Notes: generated by a model not told the origin, from the letters alone. DNA of 23,307 nucleotides from Nitrospiria bacterium (GCA_919903585.1 CAKKST010000209.1:1-23307), one strand, 5' to 3'. Shown: positions 6,692-14,641, counted from the stretch's first letter. Made by a program: numbers and translations.

Positions 6692-8200
6692 TTATGGCTG
6701 AAATGTGTTTTTAAACTCCTCTATCATTGCCCTCAATCTTGCCTTGAGGTCATCATCAAGTATCTTTTTCTCTTTAATCTCTTTCTTCATATCTTCATAT
6801 TTGGCATCCACGAATTTAATCAATTCCTTTTCAAATCTCCTTACAGAGGATGCGGATATGTCATCCACATAACCATTTGTCCCGGCAAAGATAATAATAA
6901 TCTGGTGCACAACAGGATATGGCTGATACTGATCCTGCTTTAAAAGCTCCACCATCCTTTCACCCCTCGCAAGCTGCGCCCTCGTTGTCTTATCAAGCTC
7001 GCTTCCAAACTGGGCAAAGGCAGCCATCTCCCTGTACTGTGCAAGGTCAAGGCGGAGCGTGCCTGACACCTGTTTCATTGCCTTTATCTGCGCGGCGCCT
7101 CCAACACGGGATACAGAGAGTCCTACATTAACAGCAGGCCTGATTCCTGAATAAAAGAGGTCTGTGCCGAGATATATCTGGCCGTCTGTAATGGAAATAA
7201 CATTTGTCGGTATATACGCAGAGACATCGCCTGCCTGTGTCTCTATGATAGGGAGCGCTGTTAATGAGCCGCCGCCGTTTTCATTGCTGAGTTTTGCAGC
7301 GCGCTCAAGCAGCCTTGAGTGGAGATAGAAAACATCGCCGGGATATGCCTCGCGGCCGGGAGGCCTTCTCAAGAGCAGCGACAACTGCCTGTATGCAACC
7401 GCCTGCTTGGAGAGGTCGTCGTATATAACCAGCGCATGTTTTTTATTATCCCTGAAATACTCGCCCATTGTACAGCCTGTATATGGCGCAATAAACTGAA
7501 GCGCTGCCGGCTCGCTTGCAGTTGCAGAAACCACAATGGTATACTCCATTGCGCCGTATTCCTCAAGGCCCTTTACAACATTGGCGACAGTTGAACGTTT
7601 CTGGCCTATTGCAACATATATGCAGATAACATCCTCGCCCTTCTGGTTTAGGATGGTATCAATAGCAATCGCAGTCTTTCCTGTCTGCCTGTCGCCAATA
7701 ATCAGCTCCCTCTGGCCGCGGCCAATGGGTATCATTGAGTCTATGGCCTTTATCCCTGTCTGAAGCGGCTCGCACACAGACTGCCTGTCTACTATGCCGG
7801 GCGCGATTATTTCAACCCTTCTTGATTCTTTGGCATCAATCGGCCCCTTTCCGTCAATGGGCTGGCCTATGGCATTCACCACGCGGCCTATCAGGGCATC
7901 GCCGACAGGCGACTCCACAATCCTGCCTGTCCTCTTTACGATATCGCCCTCTTTGATATCCTTATCATCCCCGAGGAGGACAACGCCCACATTATCCTCT
8001 TCAAGGTTAAGCGTCATACCGTATATTCCGCCGGGAAATTCCAAGAGTTCGCCGGCCATGGCATTTTCAAGACCGTATACCTTTGCTATGCCGTCGCCAA
8101 CCATCAGCACAGTGCCGATCTCTTTTATTTCAATCTCTTTTTCAAATCCGGCAAGCTGGCCTTTTATTATCTCACTAATCTCTTCTGCCTTAATCTGCAT
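6692..8200 (-). CDS. atpA: ATP synthase F1 alpha subunit
   Basis: A 502-residue non-catalytic nucleotide-binding subunit. It opens MQIKAEEISEIIKGQL, typical for the family. The Walker A loop GDRQTGKTA, the Walker B region ALVIYDDLSKQAVAYRQ, the arginine-finger region with LSVSRVGGAAQIKAMK, and the C-terminal helices are all in place. An in-frame TTG at 8221 would add seven residues, but ATG at 8200 has AAAAGGAG eight bases upstream and matches the family start. The gap from atpH (143 bases from this start) holds a palindromic repeat. Confidence 0.97.
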   Translation of the reverse strand: MQIKAEEISEIIKGQLAGFEKEIEIKEIGTVLMVGDGIAKVYGLENAMAGELLEFPGGIYGMTLNLEEDNVGVVLLGDDKDIKEGDIVKRTGRIVESPVGDALIGRVVNAIGQPIDGKGPIDAKESRRVEIIAPGIVDRQSVCEPLQTGIKAIDSMIPIGRGQRELIIGDRQTGKTAIAIDTILNQKGEDVICIYVAIGQKRSTVANVVKGLEEYGAMEYTIVVSATASEPAALQFIAPYTGCTMGEYFRDNKKHALVIYDDLSKQAVAYRQLSLLLRRPPGREAYPGDVFYLHSRLLERAAKLSNENGGGSLTALPIIETQAGDVSAYIPTNVISITDGQIYLGTDLFYSGIRPAVNVGLSVSRVGGAAQIKAMKQVSGTLRLDLAQYREMAAFAQFGSELDKTTRAQLARGERMVELLKQDQYQPYPVVHQIIIIFAGTNGYVDDISASSVRRFEKELIKFVDAKYEDMKKEIKEKKILDDDLKARLRAMIEEFKNTFQP

Positions 8201-8235
8201 ATTCTCACTCCTTTTCACCAATTTCGCATTCTGTC

Positions 8236-8338
8236 ATTCCGCACTTGATGCGGAATCCAGTAGGGGCAATTCATGAATTGCCCCTACATATCTTTTCTGT
8301 TTTCCTGTTCTTATACAAACGGTGTCTGGATTCCCGCT
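8236..8338. repeat. Composite palindromic repeat between atpH and atpA
   Basis: Two nested structures. ATTCCGCA-CTTGA-TGCGGAAT forms an 8-bp hairpin at 8236-8256. It is followed by a perfect loopless 28-bp palindrome at 8260-8287 (GTAGGGGCAATTCA and its complement). Further on CTGGATTCCCGC (about 8326-8337) is the near complement of GCGGAATCCAG (8250-8260), closing the unit. Interspersed repeats of this GGAATCCAG type are widespread in bacterial genomes. It has no coding sense here. Confidence 0.75.
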
Positions 8339-8343
8339 TTTGT

Positions 8344-8889
8344 TTAATGCGTTTGTGTCAGTCTCTTTTTGATATTATCAAGCTGTGTTTTGATGCTGCC
8401 ATTATAAACAAGGCTTCCTATCTGAATCACTATGCCGCCGATAATAGAACCGTCTACCCTTTCTTCAACCTCAATATCCTTTCTTGTAATAGCGCTTAAT
8501 TTATCTTTTATCTTGGAAAGGCTTTTCTCCGGGAGTTTTGACGAGGTAATTACAACCGCCTTTTTCCTGTTTTCCTTTTCATCAAGAAGCTGCGTTAGGC
8601 TCTCTGCGATCTCCTTTAAAAATCTTATCCTGTCCTTTTTTAAAAGAAGCCTTACAAAATTTTTAGTGGTCTCCCTGCCCTTTATTTTATTAAGGATGCC
8701 TATGATAACCCTTTCCTTTTTATCCCTGCCAAAGATGGGGTTGAAGATTAAATTCCTCAGCTCCCTGTTTGCGTCAATGGTGTGCGAGAGGATATGTATC
8801 TCCTTTTTTACTGCCTCCCCTTCCCCGCTCTTCTCTGTTATAGAAAACAGGGCCTTTGCATAGCGCCTTGCAATAATATTGCTTATCAA
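8344..8889 (-). CDS. atpH: ATP synthase F1 delta subunit
   Basis: A 181-residue peripheral-stalk subunit that links the top of F1 to the b subunits. The conserved N-terminus (IIARRYAKALF at about 5-15) and C-terminus (DGSIIGGIVIQIGSLVYNGSIKTQLDNIKKRL) are both visible. The length is normal. The start is TTG in a TTGA overlap with the atpF stop, preceded by GGAGAAGAAGGG. The four-base overlap implies coupled translation. Confidence 0.95.
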   Translation of the reverse strand: MISNIIARRYAKALFSITEKSGEGEAVKKEIHILSHTIDANRELRNLIFNPIFGRDKKERVIIGILNKIKGRETTKNFVRLLLKKDRIRFLKEIAESLTQLLDEKENRKKAVVITSSKLPEKSLSKIKDKLSAITRKDIEVEERVDGSIIGGIVIQIGSLVYNGSIKTQLDNIKKRLTQTH

Positions 8890-9452
8890 CCCTTCTTCTC
8901 CATAATTTTGGCCAGATATTCTTCTATTAGATTATCCTGATCCTTATTTGTAAAGTCCTTCTTTATCTTCTTTTCTGCAAACTCCATGGTAAGGGTTACT
9001 GCCTCTATATGCAGGGCATCCTTTGCCTTTTTAAGCTCCTGGTCTATCCTAACCTTTGCGTGTCTTTCAAGCCGCTCCCTAACCTTATTGCCCTCTTCAA
9101 TCAAAAGCGCCTTTTCACTCTCGCCCCTATTTTTTGCATCCTCAATTATGGCCATTGCCTCTTCCTCCCTTTTGCGCACCCTCTCCTCAATCTCAGCCAG
9201 CCGCTTTTTTGCCTCTTGCGCTGTCTCCTCTGCCTCTTTTAACAGCCTCTCCACTGCATTCTTGCGCTCTAAAAGGGAGCTTTTCAATATGCCGCCCACA
9301 AAATATATAAGCACGCCTGCTAATAATGAAAAATTTATTATTCTAAAGAGCCAGTCTGAGGGGGTTGCTGGTTCTGCCTCTTTGCCAGCGCCTACTGCAT
9401 ATGCAATGTGCGGCATTGACAAGATGATGATTGTAATTATCGCCTTTTTCAT
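8886..9452 (-). CDS. atpF: ATP synthase Fo b subunit, with signal-peptide-like N-terminus
   Basis: A 188-residue b-type stator subunit. The first about 19 residues (MKKAIITIIILSMPHIAYA) look like a cleavable signal peptide, followed by a short linker and the true membrane helix (about 31-52). A long charged coiled coil runs from there to the end (RKNAVERLLKEAEETAQEA and on). Such an extra N-terminal hydrophobic segment is known in b subunits of several deltaproteobacterial and related lineages. It pairs with the shorter b' product of the gene just upstream, 11 bases away, to form a heterodimeric stalk. Confidence 0.93.
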   Translation of the reverse strand: MKKAIITIIILSMPHIAYAVGAGKEAEPATPSDWLFRIINFSLLAGVLIYFVGGILKSSLLERKNAVERLLKEAEETAQEAKKRLAEIEERVRKREEEAMAIIEDAKNRGESEKALLIEEGNKVRERLERHAKVRIDQELKKAKDALHIEAVTLTMEFAEKKIKKDFTNKDQDNLIEEYLAKIMEKKG

Positions 9453-9463
9453 TTTGCCTTTTG

Positions 9464-9880
9464 TTACTTAAGTATTTTAACTGCTATCTCAGATGCTATT
9501 ATCTCTGCATCCTTCCGGAGTATCTTCTTTGCCTTATCCACCTCTTTTTCAATTTCCTTTGCTGCCTTTGCAATCAGCTCCCTTTCATGCTCCTTTGCTG
9601 CCTCAACAATCTTCATCTGCTCTGCCGTCCCCTCACGTCTCACCTCAGAAAGGATGGCTGCTGCCTTCTGCCTTGCCTGCACAAGCTCATCCTCAATTAT
9701 CTTCAATGCCTTCTCTGCCCTCTCCTGCACGTTCTTTGCCTCTTCAAGGGGGCCCCTTATGCGCGCCTCCCTCTCATCAAGCACCTTTGTTATTGGCTTA
9801 AAGAGCAGCCTTTGCAGGATAAATATTAGTATGAGGACATTAACTATCTGTAACAGAAGCGTCCAGTTTATATCTAACAT
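9464..9880 (-). CDS. atpF': ATP synthase Fo b' subunit
   Basis: A 138-residue b'-type stator subunit. The membrane helix lies at about 5-25 (TLLLQIVNVLILIFILQRLLF), followed by KPITKVLDEREARIRGPLEEA and a continuous coiled coil. It is the first gene of the atp set. The atpB and atpE genes for the a and c subunits are absent nearby, so the operon is split. The only clear ribosome site (AAAGGAG) is 17 bases before the ATG, further than usual. A small hairpin, AGTAT-ACT-ATACT, could sit in the gap and bring it closer. Confidence 0.93.
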   Translation of the reverse strand: MLDINWTLLLQIVNVLILIFILQRLLFKPITKVLDEREARIRGPLEEAKNVQERAEKALKIIEDELVQARQKAAAILSEVRREGTAEQMKIVEAAKEHERELIAKAAKEIEKEVDKAKKILRKDAEIIASEIAVKILK

Positions 9881-9950
9881 AAACTAAGTATAGTATACTC
9901 CTTTTGGTTTAAGATTTGAAAACCTAATACATTGATTTAAAAATCTAATA

Positions 9951-9979
9951 ATATTACCTTTTAAGAAAAATGTTGTCAA
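9951..9979 (-). promoter_or_regulatory. Promoter of the ATP synthase genes
   Basis: On the minus strand TTGACA (9974-9979) is followed after exactly 17 bases by TAATAT (9951-9956). It lies just past the mnmA stop and about 70 bases before the atpF' ATG. It would let the atp genes be transcribed independently of the parAB-mnmA block. Confidence 0.65.
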
Positions 9980-9994
9980 GAATTTCTTTGGCCC

Positions 9995-11068
9995 TCAGGA
10001 GATAATTCCACCCCCTATTACAACATCTTTATCATAAAAGACCACTGACTGTCCCTTTGCTATTGCGCGCTGCGGCTCTTTGAATCTTACCTTTATCCTG
10101 TCTTCTCCAACAGGTGAAATAATCGCAGGCGCCTCAGGATTGCGGTAACGTATCTTTGCCCCTGCCTCCATTGTATTTGCAAGCCTCTCAATTGCAATAA
10201 GATTTATATCCTCTGCAATAAGCCCATCCTTTAATAAATCCCCTTCATCGCCGAGAACTACCCTGTTTTTCTGGCTGTCAATATCAACTACATACAGCCT
10301 CTTTCTTGATGATATCCCGAGCCCGCGCCTCTGGCCAATTGTATAAAAGGCAATGCCGTTGTGCCTGCCAATAACATTGCCTGATGTGTCCACCATATCC
10401 CCCGGCCTCTTTGCCTCAGGCGCCCGCTCTTCAAGAAATCTCCTGTAATCGCCGTCCTCAGCATCTGTTACAAAGCATATCTCCTGACTCTCTTTTCCCT
10501 CAGCGCCTTCAAGATCAAGCTCCCTTGCTGTCTTCCACACCGCCTCCTTCTTAAATTCACCGAGGGGGAATAAGATTTCCTTAAGCTGCTCCTGTTTTAA
10601 ACGATATAAGAAGTAGGACTGGTCTTTTTTGGGGTCAACCCCTTTTTTGAGGAGATATCTCTTTGAGGACATATCAAAATCTACCCTCGCATAGTGCCCT
10701 GTAGCAAGCCTCTCTGCGCCGAGCTCTTTTGCCTTTTTTAACAGGAGGCCAAATTTTATTTTCTCATTGCATCTTATACATGGATTCGGGGTGCGGCCTA
10801 AAATATACTCTTTGCAGAACTCATCAATTATCTCTCTTTCAAATTCCTCCTGAATATTTACAACAGTAAATTGGATGCCGAGCCTCTGGGCAACCGCCCT
10901 TGCCACATCAACCTTGCAGCAGGAACGTTCATACCATTCAATCCCTTTTGCCGGATCCCCCCTCCAGAGCCTGAGCGTTATGCCGTGAAGCTCGTGCCCC
11001 TCTCTCTTTAAAAGGGCTGCTGCCACAGAGCTGTCTATGCCTCCGCTCATCCCGATTACAATCTTCAA
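9995..11068 (-). CDS. mnmA: tRNA 2-thiouridylase MnmA
   Basis: A 357-residue enzyme that puts sulfur on uridine-34 of tRNAs for Lys, Glu and Gln, using ATP and a persulfide carrier. The PP-loop SGGIDSS is at 8-14. The catalytic pair is Cys97 in GRTPNPCIRCN and Cys198 in SQEICFV. TGHYARV, KKDQSYFLY and FYTIGQRRGLG are further family blocks. The start is TTG in a TTGA overlap with the bactofilin gene. Using the next ATG would remove strand residues just before the PP-loop. It sits between the parAB-bactofilin genes and the ATP synthase genes, which is not its usual company. Confidence 0.95.
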   Translation of the reverse strand: MKIVIGMSGGIDSSVAAALLKREGHELHGITLRLWRGDPAKGIEWYERSCCKVDVARAVAQRLGIQFTVVNIQEEFEREIIDEFCKEYILGRTPNPCIRCNEKIKFGLLLKKAKELGAERLATGHYARVDFDMSSKRYLLKKGVDPKKDQSYFLYRLKQEQLKEILFPLGEFKKEAVWKTARELDLEGAEGKESQEICFVTDAEDGDYRRFLEERAPEAKRPGDMVDTSGNVIGRHNGIAFYTIGQRRGLGISSRKRLYVVDIDSQKNRVVLGDEGDLLKDGLIAEDINLIAIERLANTMEAGAKIRYRNPEAPAIISPVGEDRIKVRFKEPQRAIAKGQSVVFYDKDVVIGGGIIS

Positions 11069-11505
11069 TCAATACCCTTGCCTCCTGCTATCTTTATTCC
11101 CTTTTCAGAGGTAATCGGCGTCACCTTCTTCTCCTCCTTTGCCAGCATCTCGCACTTGCCGTCAAATTTAACACCCTCTTCTATTATAAGCGCCGGTGTC
11201 TTTATCGTGCCGATAACAGTAGCAGGGGAAAGCAGCTGAACCTTGCCCTTTGCATTAATATTTCCGGTAATCTTGCCGCCGCTTACAAGCGTGCCAACTG
11301 TCACCTCTGCATTTATTACTGCGCTCTCGCCTACCACAAGCGTGCCTTTTGTTATTATCTCGCCTTCTATGTTACCGTCTATACGCACTGTGCCTTCATA
11401 GCTTAGGACACCCTTAAACTCTGTCCCCTTGCCGAGAAAGGCGATTATCTCTTCTGTGCCAAGCTGGCTGCCTGCTTCACCCTCTTTTACATCCTTTTTA
11501 AACAT
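11065..11505 (-). CDS. Bactofilin (polymer-forming cytoskeletal protein)
   Basis: A 146-residue bactofilin. The centre (about 25-115) is a right-handed beta-helix, seen as repeated short blocks such as FKGVLSYEGTVRIDGNIEGEI, KGTLVVGESAVINAEV and GGKITGNINAKGKV. The ends are short and disordered, as usual. These proteins polymerise without nucleotide and scaffold cell-pole, stalk or chromosome-segregation machinery. Placement directly after parA-parB fits a role with ParB-type segregation, as described in Myxococcus. Two ATGs are adjacent at 11508 and 11505; the second has the better distance from AAAGGAG. The stop overlaps mnmA. Confidence 0.9.
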   Translation of the reverse strand: MFKKDVKEGEAGSQLGTEEIIAFLGKGTEFKGVLSYEGTVRIDGNIEGEIITKGTLVVGESAVINAEVTVGTLVSGGKITGNINAKGKVQLLSPATVIGTIKTPALIIEEGVKFDGKCEMLAKEEKKVTPITSEKGIKIAGGKGID

Positions 11506-11517
11506 CATTTCTCCTTT

Positions 11518-12366
11518 CTATTTTAATATTATATCAATTATCCTTTGAAGATCGTCTCTTGAGTAGTACTCTATCTGAATCCTTCCGCCCCTCTTTGCCT
11601 CTTTTATATGCACCTTTGTACCCAATCCCTTTATCAGCCTTTCCTCTACTGCAAGGACATCCTCTCCCCTCTTGCCTGCCTTCTTTGCAGGCTTGTGGGA
11701 TCCCCACCTTGCAACCAATGCCTCTGCCTCTCTCACTGAGAGGCCCTTATTAATTATGATCCTCTCTGCCCTTATCTGGTCATCTGCAGAAGGCAGTGCA
11801 AGCAGGGCCTTTGCATGGCCTGCAGAAATATTCCCTTTTGATATATCACCCCTTACCTCTGCTGGCAGGTTGAGCAGCCGTAAAAGATTTGTGATGGTTG
11901 ACCGCTCCTTGCCCACCCTTTTTGCAAGCTCCTCCTGTGTAAGACTGAATTCCTTTATCAGCCTCTGATATGCAGCGGCTGTCTCTATGGGATTTAATCC
12001 CTCTCTCTGGAGATTTTCAATTAAGGCAAGCTCCATCGCCTCCCTGTCAGAGGCATCCTTAATAATAGCGGGTATCTTTGTAAAGCCTGCCATCTGTGCC
12101 GCACGCCACCTGCGCTCGCCTGCTATAAGTTCATAGCCGCCGTCAGACGACCTTCTGACAATAATCGGCTGGATAACGCCCTTTACCTTGATTGATTCTG
12201 TAAGTTCAGAAAGGGCCGTATCATCAAAAACCTGTCTCGGCTGATACCTGTTTGGTGTTATACGATGAACCTCAAGCTCGGCTATGCCGCTGCTTTCTTC
12301 CCTTGTGAGGGCAGCGGTATCAGGTATTAATACACCAAGACCTTTTCCTAATGCCTTTCGCTGCAT
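11518..12366 (-). CDS. parB: Chromosome-partitioning protein ParB
   Basis: A 282-residue ParB/Spo0J protein that binds parS DNA and spreads using CTP. The N-terminal KALGKGLGVLIPD, the ParB nuclease-like/CTPase domain (NRYQPRQVF at about 39-47, GERRWRAA at 83-90, then ENLQREGLNPIE at about 117-128), and the helix-turn-helix (LTQEELAKRVGKERSTITNLL at about 142-162) are all clear. The C-terminal dimerisation part ends the protein. It overlaps the parA stop by 19 bases. I found no full parS palindrome (TGTTTCACGTGAAACA type) in the window. Confidence 0.95.
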   Translation of the reverse strand: MQRKALGKGLGVLIPDTAALTREESSGIAELEVHRITPNRYQPRQVFDDTALSELTESIKVKGVIQPIIVRRSSDGGYELIAGERRWRAAQMAGFTKIPAIIKDASDREAMELALIENLQREGLNPIETAAAYQRLIKEFSLTQEELAKRVGKERSTITNLLRLLNLPAEVRGDISKGNISAGHAKALLALPSADDQIRAERIIINKGLSVREAEALVARWGSHKPAKKAGKRGEDVLAVEERLIKGLGTKVHIKEAKRGGRIQIEYYSRDDLQRIIDIILK

Positions 12367-13130
12367 CTCTTCATCACTTCCTTTGCAAGTTCTAAATATG
12401 ACTGGGCGCCCTTTGATGTGATATTATACAAAAGCACAGGTTTGCCAAAGCTCGGCGCCTCGCTTAATGACACATTTCTCGGGATAACACTGCTGAATAC
12501 CTCGCTGCCAAAGTGTTCATTTATCTCCCTCACCACCTGATTACAGAGATTATTTCTGCTGTCATACATGGTAAGGAGTATCCCCTCTACCTTTAGATTA
12601 GGATTAAAAGACTGCCTTACAAGTTTTACTGTATTCAGCAATTGCCCCAGCCCCTCCATTGCATAATACTCGCACTGGACAGGTATAAGCACAGAGTCTG
12701 CTGCATTAAGCGCATTAATTGTAAGGAGGCCGAGGGAGGGAGGGCAGTCAATTATGATATACTCATAACTCCCCTTCACGCTGTCAAGCGCTTTTTTTAA
12801 TATAAACTCCCTTTCCTTTATCTCTATTAGTTCAAGTTCTGCGCCTATTAGATTGACATTTGATGGTATAAGGTCAAGCCGCTTAACCGCTGTATTCTGG
12901 ATTACCTCAGCAGGCCTTGCATGTCCAATAAGTATATCATAGGTGGTAACAAACTGTTTGTCCTTATCAAAGCCGAGTCCGCTGGTGCTGTTCCCCTGCG
13001 GGTCAATATCAATTAAGAGGACATGCTTTTCTGCAACTGCCAATGACGCAGAAAAGTTTATTGCTGTGGTGGTCTTACCAACACCACCCTTCTGGTTTGC
13101 TATTGCAATTATGCGGCAAGGCGTATCCAT
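12348..13130 (-). CDS. parA: Chromosome-partitioning ATPase ParA (Soj)
   Basis: A 260-residue ParA/MinD-type ATPase. The deviant Walker A KGGVGKTT is at 14-21 with its signature lysine. LLIDIDPQGNSTSGLG and the Walker B region YIIIDCPPSLG follow, then ALNAADSVLIPVQCEYYAMEGL. It acts with ParB to move replication origins. The short N-terminus lacks a DNA-binding HTH, which is the chromosomal type. The ATG is preceded by AAAAGG. It is the first gene of the leftward run. No convincing promoter was seen upstream on this strand. Confidence 0.96.
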   Translation of the reverse strand: MDTPCRIIAIANQKGGVGKTTTAINFSASLAVAEKHVLLIDIDPQGNSTSGLGFDKDKQFVTTYDILIGHARPAEVIQNTAVKRLDLIPSNVNLIGAELELIEIKEREFILKKALDSVKGSYEYIIIDCPPSLGLLTINALNAADSVLIPVQCEYYAMEGLGQLLNTVKLVRQSFNPNLKVEGILLTMYDSRNNLCNQVVREINEHFGSEVFSSVIPRNVSLSEAPSFGKPVLLYNITSKGAQSYLELAKEVMKRCSERH

Positions 13131-13567
13131 AAGTTTACCTTTTTGTGGATGTTGCGGAAAAAGTTGAAGTAAATATTAACATATAATACCTTTTAATGAA
13201 AGAAAAAAGTCCATTAATCGGCAAAGGGGACGGCTATCCATCTGCCTTGACAAATACTCTGTTAATTATATATACTTAGTTTAAGAATATTGGAAATCCT
13301 ATTTTATTCTTGTTCAACTGCCGCGCGAAGCACAAGAAGCCCTGCAAATAGCAAGCTGATTAATTCCTCTCGCACCAAGAGGGGATTTGCATCAAAACAG
13401 GTATGTAGCTGTGCACATATTTCCAGCATTTGGAGCTATCCAGTTTCTGGATAACATAACTATAGGCATCTTATACAAATAGGAAAATAATAAAACTTGT
13501 AAATTGCCTTTAAATTTGACGTGATCACAAGAAACTATCTAATAACTTGTTAGGTATTGTATAGGCG
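13131..13567. other. Non-coding junction between parA and the accessory region
   Basis: 437 bases with no supportable gene. It holds a rightward promoter-like pair, TTGACA (13247-13252) and TATACT (13271-13276) with 18 bases between, and a perfect inverted repeat TATCCAG-TTT-CTGGATA (13437-13453). A GTTAGGT at 13549-13555 matches the integron core consensus GTTRRRY and lies 12 bases before the HEPN gene's start, where the left edge of a cassette would be. Confidence 0.5.
13549..13555 (+). other. attC/attI-like core GTTAGGT at the left edge of the first cassette
   Basis: Matches the recombination core GTTRRRY and lies 12 bases before an ORF that ends in an attC-like hairpin. I could not find a clean partner box upstream, so the full site is unresolved; it might be attI-like or a decayed attC. 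Confidence 0.35.
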
Positions 13568-14278
13568 ATGGAAGAAATAGAAGAAAAGTATCGGAAGATT
13601 GCTGACAGGGCTTATCGAGAGTTTACTGATGTTGCTGACTATATCTGGAAAAGTCCTCGCTTAATCGAACACGAAACCAAACTCGAAGTACAAAAGTTAA
13701 AGAACTATTTTCCAAATAGCGAAGAGCACGCCAAGTTGCGGTGGCACTTTGAGTCGAACAAGCTAAATAGCGTCTTTCCGTATCTCATCGCGGTCGGCAA
13801 CACGTTTAGTATCATGTCACTCTTTGAGTCGTACCTATTAATCGTGGCTATCGAACTCGAAAAGGATACGGGGATAAGAACAACTTCTGTATCTGGCAGT
13901 GGAATAAATCGAATATTCAATTATTTTAGGAGTGTGGGGATTGATCTCGAAGCGATCGAGCCCTTTCATCAGATTATGGCGGCCATAAAAATCAGAAATT
14001 GTCTATCACATGCGAGTGGGATGCTGTCATGGTCAAAAGAAGAGGCAGAGTTAAAGAGAATCCAGAGATCGGGAATGTATCTATCCAAGGATCATCGAGT
14101 GCTACGTAAGAAAAACGGCAGAGATTTTGATGAAGTACGGATAACCAACTCTGGGTTTGGAGAAAGGATACAGGTAGATAACATGTATGCGTTCGTGCTT
14201 GCAAGCTATCTCAGGGACTATCTTATAGGCGTATGCCAATCTGCCGCTTTGCTCAATGGCGGTGAGAAATGCACCTAA
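13568..14278 (+). CDS. HEPN-motif protein in an integron-like cassette
   Basis: A 236-residue protein that I cannot assign to a named family. It is mostly helical by inspection. At 143-148 it has RNCLSH within the helix KIRNCLSHASG, the R-x4-H arrangement used by HEPN ribonucleases, following a long helical region (VFPYLIAVGNTFSIMSLFESYLLIVAIELEKD) typical of that fold. Many HEPN proteins are RNA-cutting toxins or phage-defence effectors, so a defence role is an inference. Its codon use (TCG, CGA, ATC and others) differs from the parA-atp genes, pointing to recent acquisition. The stop codon TAA lies inside the first box of the attC-like site that follows. AGG precedes the ATG closely. Confidence 0.65.
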   Translation: MEEIEEKYRKIADRAYREFTDVADYIWKSPRLIEHETKLEVQKLKNYFPNSEEHAKLRWHFESNKLNSVFPYLIAVGNTFSIMSLFESYLLIVAIELEKDTGIRTTSVSGSGINRIFNYFRSVGIDLEAIEPFHQIMAAIKIRNCLSHASGMLSWSKEEAELKRIQRSGMYLSKDHRVLRKKNGRDFDEVRITNSGFGERIQVDNMYAFVLASYLRDYLIGVCQSAALLNGGEKCT

Positions 14279-14354
14279 CCAATGGCTCAAGCCGACCGCT
14301 CAACCGTTCGCTTTCGCTCTCGGTTTCGCGTCGGCTTAGCCAAAACGTTGAGGC
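14273..14354 (+). other. attC-like site 1 after the HEPN gene
   Basis: Outer boxes ACCTAAC (14273-14279, fits RYYYAAC) and GTTGAGG (14347-14353, differs from GTTRRRY at the last base). Inner arms GGCTCAAGCCGAC (14284-14296) and GTCGGCTTAGCC (14330-14341) pair fully apart from one unpaired C, the kind of extrahelical base expected of attC. Size is about 82 bp. Confidence 0.6.
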
Positions 14355-14405
14355 TGTAGAAAAAGTCAAAATCTGTTATAATATCGCCATATTTTTATTA
14401 ATATG
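14346..14405 (+). repeat. 60-bp direct repeat, copy 1
   Basis: Identical to 15238-15297 apart from one T/C. It starts exactly on the CGTT of attC-like site 1 and contains a perfect TATAAT. The first 18 bases after CGTT (GAGGCTGTAGAAAAAGTC) look like the terminal repeat of an insertion sequence. It is either a shared cassette leader or an insertion-sequence end. Confidence 0.8.
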
Positions 14406-14421
14406 GAATAAGCGGGACACA

Positions 14422-14520
14422 GAGCTTGTCTAAAAACTCATTTTTCTAAAAATGGGCTTCAATAAAATCAACCACTTATGCGGCCACAAACCCAAAAAAC
14501 AGTAGTTTTTAGACAGGCTC
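14422..14520. mobile_element. Small MITE-like element with 17-bp terminal inverted repeats
   Basis: Ends GAGCTTGTCTAAAAACT (14422-14438) and AGTTTTTAGACAGGCTC (14504-14520) are complementary at 16 of 17 bases. A CA flanks each side as a possible two-base target duplication. The interior has an AAAAATGGG/CATTTTT stem and no gene. The terminal repeat resembles the first 18 bases of the 60-bp repeats. Confidence 0.7.
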
Positions 14521-14576
14521 CACCTCCCATATTTTTCAAACATGAGATGAGAGCTTTTTTACTGCAGAGTCGCTTC

Positions 14577-14630
14577 ATGCCGAGGATAGCAAGAGCCGTA
14601 GCTGAAAAAATCTTGACCGCACCCCAATAG
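14577..14630 (+). pseudogene. Possible fragment of a REP-associated (Y1) transposase
   Basis: ATG opens MPRIARAVAE, which is how many REP-associated tyrosine transposases begin, but the frame stops after 17 residues. No later part of such a protein is visible. The match is short and could be chance. Confidence 0.25.
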
Positions 14631-14641
14631 CTATATATAAT
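14613..14641 (+). promoter_or_regulatory. Promoter of brnTA
   Basis: TTGACC (14613-14618), a 17-base spacer and a perfect TATAAT (14636-14641). It would start transcription about 58 bases before brnT. A core-like GTTAGGC (14675-14681) lies between the promoter and the gene. Confidence 0.65.

Noticed and set aside
8201..8221. TTG start for atpA
   Set aside because: ATG at 8200 has AAAAGGAG at the right distance and the standard alpha-subunit N-terminus.
4273..8276. Many open frames on the plus strand opposite the atp genes, some over 100 codons
   Set aside because: They are antisense to clearly conserved genes, have no ribosome sites or family resemblance, and arise from codon bias of the real strand.
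9880..13283. 13-bp inverted match between the atpF' leader and the region upstream of the HEPN gene
   Set aside because: Matches of this length are expected by chance in a window of this size and AT content.
13131..13567. parS site or replication origin next to parA
   Set aside because: No TGTTTCACGTGAAACA-like palindrome and no cluster of TTATCCACA boxes; only one weak DnaA-like TGTGGAT was seen.
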